A model generated the notes under the pieces. That model worked only from the letters and a program-made list of their open reading frames with translations, ran no database searches and was not told the DNA's origin. DNA of 64,000 bases from Halapricum desulfuricans (lineage in GTDB: Archaea > Halobacteriota > Halobacteria > Halobacteriales > Haloarculaceae), in the NCBI RefSeq assembly GCF_017094505.1, contig NZ_CP064787.1, positions 558,001 to 622,000 of the forward strand. Direction: 5' to 3'. Shown here piece after piece: positions 1-9,183 of this stretch. Numbering within the stretch: position 1 is the first letter of the stretch; each line of letters starts with the position of its first letter. The position numbers were made by a program, and so were the translations under genes.

Positions 1-2
1 CG

Positions 3-701
3 CGGGTGAACGCACTCGTGGCTGTGGGCGTGACCGGGCGGGAGACGACGCTCCCGTTCGACACGGGGGCGGAAACGACGGCGGATTTCGTGGCTCGACT
101 CGCCGGCCCGAACGCCTCGCGGCTCCTTGTGGATTCGAGATACGACGCGTTCGCTAGGGAGTTCGGACGAATAGCGGATCTGTCGGTTGACGCCTATCGG
201 GACGGCTCTGCCGGGTTCGTGCCGGTTCGAGAGACAGTCAACCGAGGGTACACCGTCCCGGCAAACGGGAAGCGGGTCCCGTTCGATGCGGTCGAGACCG
301 GACGGTTGCGCTACGGCAACGGGAATCCGAACGCGGAGGACTACGACTCGCTGACCGACGTCCACGTCGACACCGACGGAAACGCCATCGAGATGCGACT
401 CCCGTGGATCCTGCTGAACGTCGCCGATCCATCCAGCAAGCAACGCATCGCGACCGAGTGGGACGACGGACTGCAGAAAACCGCATTCGATGGATTGGAA
501 ATCAGTGCGATGACGTTCGTTCCCGACGGGAACGGACAGGCGGCCAGCATCGATGGGCCGACGAACCTGTGTCATCAGATCCCCGACCGACAAGGCGCTC
601 GTGTCGAAACGGCTGAATATACCTGGGAACCGTGGGACCAGCCGGCCTACGAAGAGCGATTAAAGGAGTCCTACGAGATACTTCGCGAGTATCTGTCCTG
701 A
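3..701 (+). CDS. C-terminal part of an unidentified protein (cut by window edge)
   Basis: The frame is open to the left edge, so only the last ~232 codons are visible and the true start lies outside. A GTG at 6 is in frame but nothing marks it as a start. I see no signal peptide, membrane segment or cysteine cluster. The C-terminal half contains RLPWILLNVADPSS and then acidic, aromatic-rich sequence ending in an amphipathic helix. I do not recognise the family. Its TGA stop at 699-701 coincides with the terminal TGATA of a palindromic repeat, so the original C-terminus may have been altered by that element. Confidence 0.7.
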   Translation, partial: RVNALVAVGVTGRETTLPFDTGAETTADFVARLAGPNASRLLVDSRYDAFAREFGRIADLSVDAYRDGSAGFVPVRETVNRGYTVPANGKRVPFDAVETGRLRYGNGNPNAEDYDSLTDVHVDTDGNAIEMRLPWILLNVADPSSKQRIATEWDDGLQKTAFDGLEISAMTFVPDGNGQAASIDGPTNLCHQIPDRQGARVETAEYTWEPWDQPAYEERLKESYEILREYLS

Positions 702-780
702 TACCGGTGACGATGCGTTCAGAGCGATATTCGGCACGACAGCGTGCCAAATCGGTTCGAAATGGTATACCTACCAGTAC
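699..780. repeat. Palindromic dispersed element, copy A
   Basis: About 80 bp with imperfect inverted ends (ATACCGGTGACGATGC at 701-716 against GGTATACCTACCAGTAC near 764-780). The right half, including TTCGAAATGGTATA, matches copy B at 26019-26100. It begins on the stop codon of the upstream gene and fills about half of the 156-bp gap before the kinase gene. It has no coding capacity. Confidence 0.75.
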
Positions 781-857
781 GACAGCAGTCCGAACAGGTG
801 AGAGTAAACCCCGCGTCTATTACTGTCTTGGTCCCCTACCAATAGTGGGAACCTCAT

Positions 858-3485
858 ATGTCAGACACCTCTGATGCGGACACCTCTACTGAAGGCTTTC
901 AAATCGGCGGTGAGCACGGGGAAAACGTCTACGAGACGATCTTTTGCGAAATCGAGGACGCGGTCTTTCTGATCGATGTCGAACAAACCGACGACGACTA
1001 TACGTTTACGTTCCGACGGAACAACGCGTCCCATCAGGAACAGACTGGCATTTCCGAAGACGAGATTCGGGGGCGCACACCGGCGGAACTGCTCGGCGAG
1101 AAACAGGGCGCAGAGGTTTCGGCGCGCTATCGCCGGTGTGTCGAACAGGAAGAGACGATCGAGTACGAGGAGACACTGGATCTCCCCGGAGGGACGAAAC
1201 ACTGGCAGACGAAACTCACGCCGATCATCGGAGACGGCGACATAAGGGGGATCGTCGGGGTCGCCAGAGACGTGACAGAGCGAAAGGAACAGCGGCGAGA
1301 GCTGCAGCGTCTCAAAGAGCGACTCGAACTTGCCGTCGAGGGCGCGAATCTGGGCGTCTGGGACTGGGATATGACCACAGACGAGGTGGAGTTCAACGAG
1401 CAGTGGGCCGAACTGCTCGGTCACTCGCTCGAGGAGATCGAACCGCGTCTCGAGGAGTGGGAAACGCGGGTCCATCCCGACGACCTCGACGCCGTCGAGG
1501 ACGCCCTCGAGAGACACATCGCAGGCGAGGCCGAGTACTACGACACGGAACACCGAATGCAGACTGCCGACGGCGACTACAGGTGGATCCGGGACGTCGG
1601 CAAGGTCGTCGAACGCGACGCGGACGGCGAGCCGGCTCGGGCCGTTGGCATCCACCTCGATATCGACGACCGCAAGACGTCCGAACGGCAGTTGAAAGAG
1701 GAGCGGGATATGTTCACACAGGGGCCCGCAGTCGTCTTCAAGTGGCGAGAGGCCGAAGGGTGGCCGGTCGAGTACGTCTCCGAGAACGTCGAAGACGTAC
1801 TCGGGTACACGGCCGAACAGTTCCGGTCGGGAGCGATAGCCTACGGGGACATCATCCACGACCAGGACCGCGAGCGGGTGTTCGAGGAAGTCGCCGAGCA
1901 CAGCGACGGGGAGACCGACCAGTTCAGTCACGACCCGTATCGGATTGTCACCCCCGACGGAGCCGTTCGGTGGGTACTCGATTATACCAAAAACGTCCGA
2001 AAAAGCGGTGAGATCACCCACCGGCTCGGCTATCTCGTCGACATCACCGAGCGTCAGCAAAACGAGATTTATCTCAAGGAGGCTCAGGAGGTCGCCGACA
2101 TCGGCTGGTGGCGTAAAGCGATTCCCTCCGATCGGATTTACTGGTCGGATCGCGTCTACGAGATGTGGGGCGCCGACGGCGAAGGCGGCTATCTCGATCA
2201 CGAACGGTTCCGCGAGTACATCCACCCCGGAGACGTCGACCGTGTCGAGCGGGCCTGGCAGGATGCTCTCGAGGGGGAAGCGTACGATATCGAACACCGG
2301 ATCGTCACCGGCGACGGGACAGTGAAGTGGATGCGCGAAGTCGCCGAATTCACCCGCGACGCGTCGGGCGAGCCGATCGAAGCGGTCGGCATCGTCCAGG
2401 ATATTACTGAGCGGAGACGCGACGAACAGGCCCTTCAGGCGGCCCAACAGAACCTCCGGAAAGTCATCGACCTGGTGCCGGACCTGATCTTCGCGAAGAA
2501 TCGTGAGGGAGAGTATCTGTTGGCCAACGAAGCGACGGCCGAAGCCTACGGGCTGACTCCGGCGGACGTCGAGGGCAAGCGTGAGGTCGAGATTCTGCCC
2601 GGCGCAAACGACTCCGACGAGTTCCGAGAGGACGACATAGACGTGATCGAGTCAGGGGAGCCAAAAGAGATACCCGAGGAGACGCTGACGACTGCCGACG
2701 GCGAAGTGCGCGTCTTCCAGACGACGAAAATCCCGTATCAGGTCCCGGGAAGCGGCGGCGACGCAATGCTGGGCTACGCGCGTGACATAACCGATCTCAA
2801 GGCGTACGAACAGACACTGGAGGAACAGCGAGACACGCTCGAACTCCTCAACAAGGTGATGCGACACGACATCCGGAACAAGTTGACGGTGATGGTGTCT
2901 TACACCGAGTTACTCCAGGAGTCGCTTGCAGACGAGACAGATCGAGAGTACGCCCGCCGGGTGCTCAACGCGGGTCAGGAGGTAGTCGAGATCGCAGAGA
3001 TGGCCGAGGACGTCACGGACGTGTTGCTCCGGGCCGACGTGGACTGGTCTCCAGTGGAGTTGCGACCCGCACTCGAAAGACAGATCGAGCAGATCCGGTC
3101 GGACCACGAGCGCGCGACGGTCGCCGTCGAGGGGACGATTCCGGACGTGGCAGTACTGGCAGACGATATGCTGGAAGTGGTGTTTCGGAACATCCTGACG
3201 AACGCGATCTTCCACAACGACAAAGACGTCCCCGAAGTCACGGTATCGGGGCATCTCAACGAGGGCACGGTTCGAATACGCATCGCGGACAACGGTCCGG
3301 GAATCGCCGACGATCACAAGGAACAGATCTTCGCCGAGGGCGAGCAGGGCCTCGACAGCACGGGGACGGGGCTTGGGCTCTATCTCGTCAAGACCCTCGT
3401 AGACCAGTACGGCGGTACGGTCCGGGTTGAGGACAACGAACCGGAGGGAAGCGTGTTCGTCGTGGTACTGCCGACAGTCGAGTGA
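858..3485 (+). CDS. Cytoplasmic multi-PAS sensor histidine kinase
   Basis: 875 aa with no membrane segment, so probably a soluble sensor. Five PAS/PAC units follow in series at roughly residues 25-145, 155-275, 285-400, 400-525 and 530-650; four end in the PAC-type (D/V)ITER or RDVTER signature. The kinase core has the H-box MRHDIRNK with phospho-acceptor His near residue 670, an N-box NILTNAIFHND near 778, G1 DNGPGI and G2 GTGLGLYLVK. It should autophosphorylate and pass phosphate to a separate receiver protein; none is adjacent, as is common for orphan haloarchaeal kinases. The ATG at 858 is the first in-frame start after the repeat-containing gap. The ligand of the PAS domains cannot be told from sequence. 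Confidence 0.93.
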   Translation: MSDTSDADTSTEGFQIGGEHGENVYETIFCEIEDAVFLIDVEQTDDDYTFTFRRNNASHQEQTGISEDEIRGRTPAELLGEKQGAEVSARYRRCVEQEETIEYEETLDLPGGTKHWQTKLTPIIGDGDIRGIVGVARDVTERKEQRRELQRLKERLELAVEGANLGVWDWDMTTDEVEFNEQWAELLGHSLEEIEPRLEEWETRVHPDDLDAVEDALERHIAGEAEYYDTEHRMQTADGDYRWIRDVGKVVERDADGEPARAVGIHLDIDDRKTSERQLKEERDMFTQGPAVVFKWREAEGWPVEYVSENVEDVLGYTAEQFRSGAIAYGDIIHDQDRERVFEEVAEHSDGETDQFSHDPYRIVTPDGAVRWVLDYTKNVRKSGEITHRLGYLVDITERQQNEIYLKEAQEVADIGWWRKAIPSDRIYWSDRVYEMWGADGEGGYLDHERFREYIHPGDVDRVERAWQDALEGEAYDIEHRIVTGDGTVKWMREVAEFTRDASGEPIEAVGIVQDITERRRDEQALQAAQQNLRKVIDLVPDLIFAKNREGEYLLANEATAEAYGLTPADVEGKREVEILPGANDSDEFREDDIDVIESGEPKEIPEETLTTADGEVRVFQTTKIPYQVPGSGGDAMLGYARDITDLKAYEQTLEEQRDTLELLNKVMRHDIRNKLTVMVSYTELLQESLADETDREYARRVLNAGQEVVEIAEMAEDVTDVLLRADVDWSPVELRPALERQIEQIRSDHERATVAVEGTIPDVAVLADDMLEVVFRNILTNAIFHNDKDVPEVTVSGHLNEGTVRIRIADNGPGIADDHKEQIFAEGEQGLDSTGTGLGLYLVKTLVDQYGGTVRVEDNEPEGSVFVVVLPTVE

Positions 3486-3559
3486 TCGGTTCATCAATAC
3501 AGTGATAGGAGGGTAGAGACAACCACCGCGTCACGCCGTGTTCTACACGATTAATAGCA

Positions 3560-3577
3560 TTTCAATAGTTTTTGAAA
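3560..3577. promoter_or_regulatory. 6-6-6 inverted repeat upstream of the permease operon
   Basis: TTTCAA, a 6-nt spacer TAGTTT, then TTGAAA: a perfect inverted repeat 56 nt before the GTG of the permease. TATA-like tracts lie at about 3583-3590 and 3600-3610. It has the same half-site and spacer lengths as the repeat before the arsR gene of the same module (5113-5130), which suggests an operator, though the half-site sequences differ. Confidence 0.45.
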
Positions 3578-3632
3578 CCGGCAGCTATATGTGGGCCTAC
3601 GTTTTAGATAGATTTGAAATGGTGGTCGCACC

Positions 3633-4799
3633 GTGACTCCGATCGACGTGCTCGTGCCGATCATACGGGCCGGAATCGACGAGACGCTGTCGTACCTGAC
3701 GCTGCACGTCATTACGTGCCTGGTGCCGGCGTTTTTCATCGCGGGCGGGATCTCCGCGGTGTTGTCGGACCGGTTCATCAAGAAGTACTTGAGCAGCGAC
3801 GCGCCCAAGCTTCAGGCGTACTCCATCGCGTCGGTGTCGGGCGTCGCGCTGGCGGTGTGTAGCTGCACAATCTTGCCGATGTTCGCCGGCCTCTACAAGA
3901 AGGGCGCGGGGATCGGTCCCGCGACGGCCTTTCTGTTCTCGGGCCCGGCGATCAACGTCCTGGCGATCGTGTTCACCGCCCGCGTGCTCGGATTGCCGCT
4001 GGGCGGCGCGCGAGCGTTCTTCGCGGTCGCGATGGCCGCCGGGATCGGCCTGACGATGGCCCTGGTATTCGGCAGTAGCAACGACAGCGAGTCGCCCGAG
4101 GGGCAGACCGTCGCCACCGACGGCGGGCAGGTCGTCGCCGAGCGCGACCGCCCCCTCTGGGTGACGGGCGGCTTTTTCGGCAGTCAGGTCGCGATCCTGC
4201 TGATCGCAGCGACCGGCCTGCTCTCCTGGGCGGTCAAGGCTCCGCTGCTCGCGCCGTGGTTCGCGCTGCTGGGGTACCTGCTGTACACGCAGTTCGACCG
4301 CGACGTGATCGAGGAGTGGCTCCAGGAGACGTGGTTCTTCACGAAGGCGATCTTCCCGCTTCTGATCGCCGGGACGTTCGTCATCGGGATCATCGGCGCT
4401 GTGGCCGCCATGGCTCAGGGAATGGGGCCGCTGGAGACGGTCACGACCGACGCCGGCGAGACCTTCACCGCCCATCAGGTCGCGCCCGGGTTGTTGACCC
4501 AGGGGATCTTCGGCGAGACGACGGTGCTCTCGTCGGGCTTGGCGTCGGTCATCGGCGCGGTGCTGTACATGCCGACGCTGCTCGAGGTCCCCATCATCGG
4601 GTCGCTGTTCGGCTACACCAACGGCCTGATGGCCGACGGCCCCGCCCTGGCGTTGCTGCTCGCGGGCCCGTCGCTGTCGCTGCCGAACATGCTTGTCATC
4701 TGGAAGACCATCGGCACCAAGCGGACGGCCCTGTACATCAGCCTCGTGGCGGTCGCCGCGACCGTCGCAGGGCTGATCTGGGGGCTGCTGATCGTCTGA
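3633..4799 (+). CDS. DUF318/ArsP-like permease, putative metal(loid) efflux
   Basis: 388 aa polytopic membrane protein with about eight to ten hydrophobic segments and a soluble loop near residues 145-175. It belongs to the permease family that includes YraQ, ArsP and the SO_0444-type exporters. The first half carries a conserved Cys-Ser-Cys (about residues 76-78) at a helix end followed by TILPMFAGLYKKGAG, and the second half a similar FGETTVLSSGLASV, suggesting an internally duplicated fold. GTG at 3633 is chosen because the upstream ATG at 3619 hits a stop after five codons. It is followed by a small thioredoxin and an ArsR repressor in the same direction, which points to export of a thiol-reactive metal or metalloid. 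The substrate is not known. Confidence 0.8.
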   Translation: MTPIDVLVPIIRAGIDETLSYLTLHVITCLVPAFFIAGGISAVLSDRFIKKYLSSDAPKLQAYSIASVSGVALAVCSCTILPMFAGLYKKGAGIGPATAFLFSGPAINVLAIVFTARVLGLPLGGARAFFAVAMAAGIGLTMALVFGSSNDSESPEGQTVATDGGQVVAERDRPLWVTGGFFGSQVAILLIAATGLLSWAVKAPLLAPWFALLGYLLYTQFDRDVIEEWLQETWFFTKAIFPLLIAGTFVIGIIGAVAAMAQGMGPLETVTTDAGETFTAHQVAPGLLTQGIFGETTVLSSGLASVIGAVLYMPTLLEVPIIGSLFGYTNGLMADGPALALLLAGPSLSLPNMLVIWKTIGTKRTALYISLVAVAATVAGLIWGLLIV

Positions 4800-4835
4800 C
4801 GTATCGACTCGCGACCAACTCACACCACACAACCC

Positions 4836-5078
4836 ATGAAAATCGAAGTCATCGGACCTGGCTGCGCCAGGTGCAAGAAGACCGCACAGAACGTCAACAA
4901 AGCGCTCGAGACGCTCGACGGAGAGATCGAGGCGAGCGTCGAAAAGGTCGAAGCACAGATGGAGATCATCGACCGCGGCGTGATGCACACGCCCGCAGTC
5001 GCCGTCGACGGCGACGTCGCAATCGAGGGCGAGATTCCCGACGTCGATCAACTCGTCGATCTGTTCCAGACGGCCTAG
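4836..5078 (+). CDS. Small thioredoxin-like redox protein
   Basis: 80 aa, the length of the archaeal MTH895/TM0996 'redox-active disulfide' family. The active-site motif is GCARC (Cys10, Cys13) and a cis-Pro sits in HTPAVAVDG near residue 55. It lies 36 bp after the permease stop and before arsR, so it is probably co-transcribed. In this family such proteins often accompany DUF318 permeases; a role in reducing the metalloid or the permease cysteines is an inference. Confidence 0.88.
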   Translation: MKIEVIGPGCARCKKTAQNVNKALETLDGEIEASVEKVEAQMEIIDRGVMHTPAVAVDGDVAIEGEIPDVDQLVDLFQTA

Positions 5079-5112
5079 GACCGCTTTCCTCGCGGTTCGA
5101 CAACGGCGATGC

Positions 5113-5130
5113 ACACACTGATTTGTGTGT
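5113..5130. promoter_or_regulatory. 6-6-6 inverted repeat, likely ArsR operator
   Basis: ACACAC, spacer TGATTT, GTGTGT: a perfect inverted repeat 25 nt before the arsR ATG, where the archaeal TATA/TFB region of a leaderless transcript would sit. Location and symmetry fit autorepression by the adjacent ArsR protein. Confidence 0.55.
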
Positions 5131-5155
5131 ACGTCCTATCACTACACGGAAACTC

Positions 5156-5491
5156 ATGTCCTCCCAATCGAACGACTACCGGGTTTCGCCCGAAGCGATG
5201 TCGGAGCTGGAGTCGGTGGCCTCGACGTGCGACGTCGAGACCGCCCGCGACATCTTCCAGGCGCTGTCCGACGACCGACGGCTCACGATCATGCGGCTGC
5301 TCGGCGAGTCGGAACTCTGTGTCTGTGACCTGGTCGAGTTGTTCGACATCGAGTACTCGAAACTCTCCTATCACCTCAAGAAACTCAAGGAGGCGAACCT
5401 CGTCGAAGCGGACCGGGAGGGCAACTACGTGACCTACCGACCGACCGAGCGCGGCGAGGACGTCATCGAGATGGTCCGCGAGATGTGCTAA
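5156..5491 (+). CDS. ArsR/SmtB-type metal-sensing repressor
   Basis: 111 aa winged-helix protein. The ELCVCDL motif puts two cysteines (about 55 and 57) at the start of the recognition helix, the classic alpha-3 metal site of ArsR/CadC sensors, and further cysteines lie near residue 25 (STCDVE) and at the C-terminus (REMC). The HTH is LVELFDIEYSKLSYHLKKLK. The ATG at 5156 gives a normal-length protein; a longer open frame upstream is a shadow. It is the third gene of the permease/thioredoxin module and probably represses it when metal-free. Confidence 0.9.
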   Translation: MSSQSNDYRVSPEAMSELESVASTCDVETARDIFQALSDDRRLTIMRLLGESELCVCDLVELFDIEYSKLSYHLKKLKEANLVEADREGNYVTYRPTERGEDVIEMVREMC

Positions 5492-5511
5492 CATCTCCCG
5501 ATACGTCATCG

Positions 5512-5593
5512 TAGTGGCCGTCGTATCACAGCGACCGTTATGACGAGTTACCGATACGAATGCGGTCGACCCGGAACAGACGGACAACTATCA
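5512..5593. repeat. Palindromic dispersed element, copy F (inverted)
   Basis: About 82 bp between the convergent arsR and leuA genes. The ends are TAGTGGCCGTCGTA (plus) and ACAACTATCA. On the minus strand it contains TGTTCCGGGTCGACCGCA, shared with copy E at 36618-36699. On the minus strand its TGATAGTTG end overlaps the TGA stop of leuA. Confidence 0.75.
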
Positions 5594-7141
5594 GTCGTCG
5601 GCGATCACGGTGTCCTCGCCGGCGACCAGCCGGTCCATTGCGTCGACCATTGCCTCGATCGAGGCCCGTGTGATGTCGGCCTCGCTGGCCGTGACAGTGA
5701 CGTGGTTGTCGCCGCGTGACATCTCGACCTCGACGGTGACGACGGCGTCGTGGCCGCCCGTGATCGCGTCGACGTGATACGATTCCAGCTGGGCGTCGGC
5801 CGTGTGGCTGAGCGCCGCCTCGGCGGCCTGCATCGCGGCGTCGACCGGCCCCGTCCCGGTCGCGGCCTCCTCACGCACCTCGCCGTCGACGTCCAGTCGG
5901 ATACTTGCGGTCGGCACGTCCGACCCCGAGACAGCGGTCAGATCGAGCAGCTCGACGCGGCGCTCGCGCTCGCGGCCCTGGACGTCCTCGGCGATCGTCA
6001 ACAGGTCGGCGTCGGTGACGCGCTTGCCGCGCTCGCCGATCTCCTTGACCCGGGCGACGATCTCCCGGAGTTCGTCGTCGCCGACGTCGATCCCGTGCTC
6101 GTTCAGCGTCGCCTCGACGCCGGCGCGACCGGCGTGTTTGCCCAGCGCGAGTCGGCGCTCGCGGCCGACTTTTTCGGGCGGATAGGGCTCGTACATCGAC
6201 TCGTCTTTGAGCGTGCCGTCGGTGTGGATGCCCGATTCGTGGGTGAAGGCGTTCTCGCCGACGACGGCCTTGTTCGGCGCGAGCGGGATCCCGGTCTTGG
6301 ATGCGATCAACTGCGCGAGGTCGTAGACCTTCGTGAGGTCCATCGTCTCGATGCCGTAGCCGTGATCGAGCGCGATCGCGACCTCCTCGAGAGCGACGTT
6401 GCCGGCGCGCTCGCCGACGCCGTTGATCGTCCCGTGAACCAGATCCGCGCCCGCCGCCAGCGAGGCCATCACGTTCGTGACTGCCAGCCCGAGGTCGTCG
6501 TGGGTGTGGGTGCTCGTCGGCCCGAGTGCCGCGAGCCGCGAGACGGCTTCGATCGTCCGGTCGGGCGTCGCGTGACCGACAGTGTCGGCATAGCAGACCC
6601 GGTTCGCGCCGGCCTCGAGGGCGGCACCCAGCAGCTCTTCGAGGTAGTCCAGGTCGGCCCGGGAGCCGTCCTCGCCGATGACCTCGACCCACAGGCCGTG
6701 GTCTCTGGCGTACTCGACGAGTTCGACCGTCTGGGCGACGTTCTCGGCGTGAGTCGTGCCGATCTTGTCCTCGATGTGCTTGTCGCTCGCGGGCACGACG
6801 AGGTTGATCCCGTCGACCCCACAGTCCATCGCGAGGTCGATGTCGTTCTCGACGCCGCGGGCGAAGCTGGTGACCGTCGCGTCCAGATCGAGATCAGTGA
6901 CCCGGGAGATGGTCTCGCGCTCGCCGGGCCCGGTGACCGCGCTCCCGGCCTCGATGACGTCGATTCCGGCGTCGTCGAGCGAGCGTGCGATCCGGGCTTT
7001 CTCTTCCGGAGTGAGCGAGACGCCCGGGGCTTGCTCGCCGTCACGCAGCGTCGTATCGAGAAGCTGTACGTCTTCGGGTCGTCCGGACGAGCCGAGGCCG
7101 CTGCCAAACAGCCCCGCGCTGTCGCCGGCGCCGTCAGTCAT
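5591..7141 (-). CDS. leuA: 2-isopropylmalate synthase / (R)-citramalate synthase
   Basis: 516 aa, normal for the LeuA/CimA/homocitrate synthase family. The catalytic TIM barrel (about residues 20-290) starts with LLDTTLRDGEQAPGVS and carries the metal-binding HTHDDLG and the GERAGN segment. A C-terminal regulatory LeuA dimer domain (about 390-516) is present, consistent with feedback control. It condenses acetyl-CoA with 2-oxoisovalerate (leucine) or pyruvate (isoleucine via citramalate). The two activities cannot be separated by eye and no other leu or ilv gene is adjacent. The ATG at 7141 fits the family; upstream in-frame sequence is Arg-rich and non-homologous. The TGA stop falls within the end of repeat copy F. 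Confidence 0.9.
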   Translation of the reverse strand: MTDGAGDSAGLFGSGLGSSGRPEDVQLLDTTLRDGEQAPGVSLTPEEKARIARSLDDAGIDVIEAGSAVTGPGERETISRVTDLDLDATVTSFARGVENDIDLAMDCGVDGINLVVPASDKHIEDKIGTTHAENVAQTVELVEYARDHGLWVEVIGEDGSRADLDYLEELLGAALEAGANRVCYADTVGHATPDRTIEAVSRLAALGPTSTHTHDDLGLAVTNVMASLAAGADLVHGTINGVGERAGNVALEEVAIALDHGYGIETMDLTKVYDLAQLIASKTGIPLAPNKAVVGENAFTHESGIHTDGTLKDESMYEPYPPEKVGRERRLALGKHAGRAGVEATLNEHGIDVGDDELREIVARVKEIGERGKRVTDADLLTIAEDVQGRERERRVELLDLTAVSGSDVPTASIRLDVDGEVREEAATGTGPVDAAMQAAEAALSHTADAQLESYHVDAITGGHDAVVTVEVEMSRGDNHVTVTASEADITRASIEAMVDAMDRLVAGEDTVIADD

Positions 7142-7299
7142 GGGGTAGAATTTCGCGGCCAGCCGCCGTGAGGCGACTTCCTCTATCCTCCGTGTCGTTG
7201 GAATCCGACATCGTGAGCCAGTGGTATGGGATGGTGGGTGATTAATGTGTTGGGTTCTGGTCAGTGCCGAGCGGCCCGGCAGCCGGGCGCTGTGGCGGT

Positions 7300-7809
7300 T
7301 CACGTCCCGAGCAGACCGTTCACCGCCGCGCCGAGGGCGTATGCCAGCGCTGCCACGAGCACGCCGAGCGTCAGCAGTCCGTAGTTGCCGAGCGTGCTGT
7401 CGGCCCGACACACGTCAAACGAGTAGCGCTCGCCGTCGCCGAACGGTTTGACGCCCATCGGCGTGAGCGCGTCGGCCGCGATGTGCGAGAGGATCGTCAC
7501 GCCGCCGACGGACCCGAAATAGGAGCCGGCCCCGACCGCGACGAGCGGCCCGAGTTCGGGACTGGCCCACGCGATCGCCGTGCCTGCGACCGCGAGCACG
7601 GCCGCGACGACGCTCGCAAACGCGACGGTGTGGGTTGGACCGCGGTGGGCGATCCCCGGTACCTTCTGATCCCAGTCGGGGACCATCGCCAGCCCGACCG
7701 CCACGACCGCGCCCCCGACCGCGGCGGTCTCGAACCCGAGCGCGAGCGCGACGGCTCCCAGCGGCGCGTACCCCGCCAGCGCAGCGCCGTAGTGTCCGTA
7801 GCGGTACAT
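7300..7809 (-). CDS. YdjM/DUF457-type membrane metal-dependent hydrolase
   Basis: 169 aa with four to five hydrophobic segments. Motifs typical of the YdjM family are present: early His (YGHYGAAL), PDWDQ, HRGPTHT near residue 58 and SHIAADALTPMG near 110, which together form a putative membrane-embedded metal site. The biological substrate of the family is not established. It lies 158 bp upstream of leuA on the same strand and probably has its own transcript. Confidence 0.8.
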   Translation of the reverse strand: MYRYGHYGAALAGYAPLGAVALALGFETAAVGGAVVAVGLAMVPDWDQKVPGIAHRGPTHTVAFASVVAAVLAVAGTAIAWASPELGPLVAVGAGSYFGSVGGVTILSHIAADALTPMGVKPFGDGERYSFDVCRADSTLGNYGLLTLGVLVAALAYALGAAVNGLLGT

Positions 7810-7857
7810 CGTCTGTCTGTAGTGTCCGGAAGACGGTAAGCGTGGGTGGCGTCCGTC

Positions 7858-8250
7858 TCACCGCTCGAGGACGACCCGATCGCCGACTTCGACGTCCTCC
7901 GCCGCTCCTTCCGGGAGCTCGATGATCCGATCCGCATTGGCCGTCCCGACTCCGACCCACGGCCGCAGGGTCTTTACGTGGACGACTTCCTCGCCCTGCA
8001 ACCAGAGCACGTCGAGCGGCATCCGGACGAACAGCATGTGGATGAACCGCCGCGAAACGGCGTCGTCGCCGGCGAACGGGAGCTTCGCGCTGATTCCGGA
8101 CGGCGGCTCGAACTCGAAGACAAGCGCGTAGTCCTCGGGGATCGACGATCGGAACATCAGCCCCTTCGAGGTCTGGACGAATCCCTCGGCGATCTCGACG
8201 CCGTCGGCGAGGGCGGCCGACTCCCCGTCGCGCTCGTGGACCAGACGCAT
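7858..8250 (-). CDS. DUF192 family protein
   Basis: 130 aa when started at the ATG at 8250. A longer frame to 8352 would run over the start of the divergent nfo gene and looks non-coding. Features of the DUF192 beta-barrel fold are [37 protein letters not shown] and a C-terminal strand pair. The function of this small archaeal and bacterial family is unknown. Confidence 0.82.
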   Translation of the reverse strand: MRLVHERDGESAALADGVEIAEGFVQTSKGLMFRSSIPEDYALVFEFEPPSGISAKLPFAGDDAVSRRFIHMLFVRMPLDVLWLQGEEVVHVKTLRPWVGVGTANADRIIELPEGAAEDVEVGDRVVLER

Positions 8251-8336
8251 GGCCGGGCAATCGGCCACCGGGGGCAAAACGCTATCGGCGTCGCCGGCTT
8301 CGAAGCCCATTTGATCGGGCCCGCCCTGGTTCGGAT

Positions 8337-9164
8337 ATGCTGATCGGAGCACATACGAGCATCGCCGGAGGCGTATACAACGCCGTCGACGAGCAGGTCG
8401 AGTACGACGGCAACTGCGGCCAGATCTTCAGCCACTCCCCGCAGGTCTGGCAGGATCCGAATATCGGCGACGACGAGGCCGAACGGTTCCGCGAGCGCAG
8501 CGACGAGGCGGGCGTCGGCCCGTGGGTCATCCACGCCTCGTATCTCGTGAATCTCTGCACTCCGAAAGACGACCTCCGGGCGAAGTCAGTCGACTCCATG
8601 CAAAAAGAGGTCGACGCGGCCGACACACTCGGGATCGAGTACGTCAACGTCCATCTGGGTGCTCACACCGGCGCGGGCGTCGAGGGCGGGCTGGATAACG
8701 CCGCCAGCGCGCTGGACGAGCTCGACGTGCCCGAGGACGTGACGGTGCTGGTCGAGAGCGACGCCGGCAGCGGGACGAAACTCGGCGGGGACTTCGAGCA
8801 TCTGGCGGGCGTGCTCGAGCGCTCCGAACAGAACCTGGAGGTCTGTCTGGACACCGCCCACGCCTTCGCCGCGGGCTATGACCTCTCGACGGTCGAGGGC
8901 GTCGAGGAGACGATCGCCGAGTTCGACGAGGTCGTCGGCCTCGACAATCTCGCGTGTGTCCACCTCAACGACTCCAAACACGCCTGTGGGACGAACAAAG
9001 ACGAACACGCCCACCTCGGCGAGGGCGAAATCGGCGAGGAAGGGATCAGCGCCGTCGTCTCCCACGAGGCGCTGCGCGAGCTTCCCTTCGTGCTGGAGAC
9101 CCCGACCGAGGACGGACGTGGCTTCGCCTGGAACGTCGAGCGCGCCCGGGAGCTTCGAGCGTAG
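8337..9164 (+). CDS. nfo: Endonuclease IV (AP endonuclease)
   Basis: 275 aa TIM-barrel enzyme that cuts the phosphodiester 5' of abasic sites in base-excision repair. Zinc-ligand motifs are all visible: GAHTSIAGG at the N-terminus, [38 protein letters not shown] and [10 protein letters not shown]. Length and order match archaeal Nfo. The ATG at 8337 is the only sensible start. It is transcribed divergently from the DUF192 gene across an 86-bp gap. Confidence 0.95.
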   Translation: MLIGAHTSIAGGVYNAVDEQVEYDGNCGQIFSHSPQVWQDPNIGDDEAERFRERSDEAGVGPWVIHASYLVNLCTPKDDLRAKSVDSMQKEVDAADTLGIEYVNVHLGAHTGAGVEGGLDNAASALDELDVPEDVTVLVESDAGSGTKLGGDFEHLAGVLERSEQNLEVCLDTAHAFAAGYDLSTVEGVEETIAEFDEVVGLDNLACVHLNDSKHACGTNKDEHAHLGEGEIGEEGISAVVSHEALRELPFVLETPTEDGRGFAWNVERARELRA

Positions 9165-9183
9165 CGTCTCGGGAGCGCGGCGG

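Noticed and set aside
861-2447. Long open frame antisense to the histidine kinase
   Set aside because: High-GC haloarchaeal genes leave long antisense frames; the composition (Arg-poor but Phe/Leu-rich with no motif) and the clear sense gene make it a shadow.
3597-5114. 505-codon antisense frame across the permease module
   Set aside because: Gln/Arg/His/Asp-rich product without motifs; three well-supported genes lie on the other strand.
7142-7411. N-terminal extension of LeuA
   Set aside because: Arg- and Ser-rich, unlike the family, and an ATG at 7141 gives the usual start.
8251-8352. N-terminal extension of the DUF192 protein
   Set aside because: It would overlap the start of the divergent nfo gene and has no family match.
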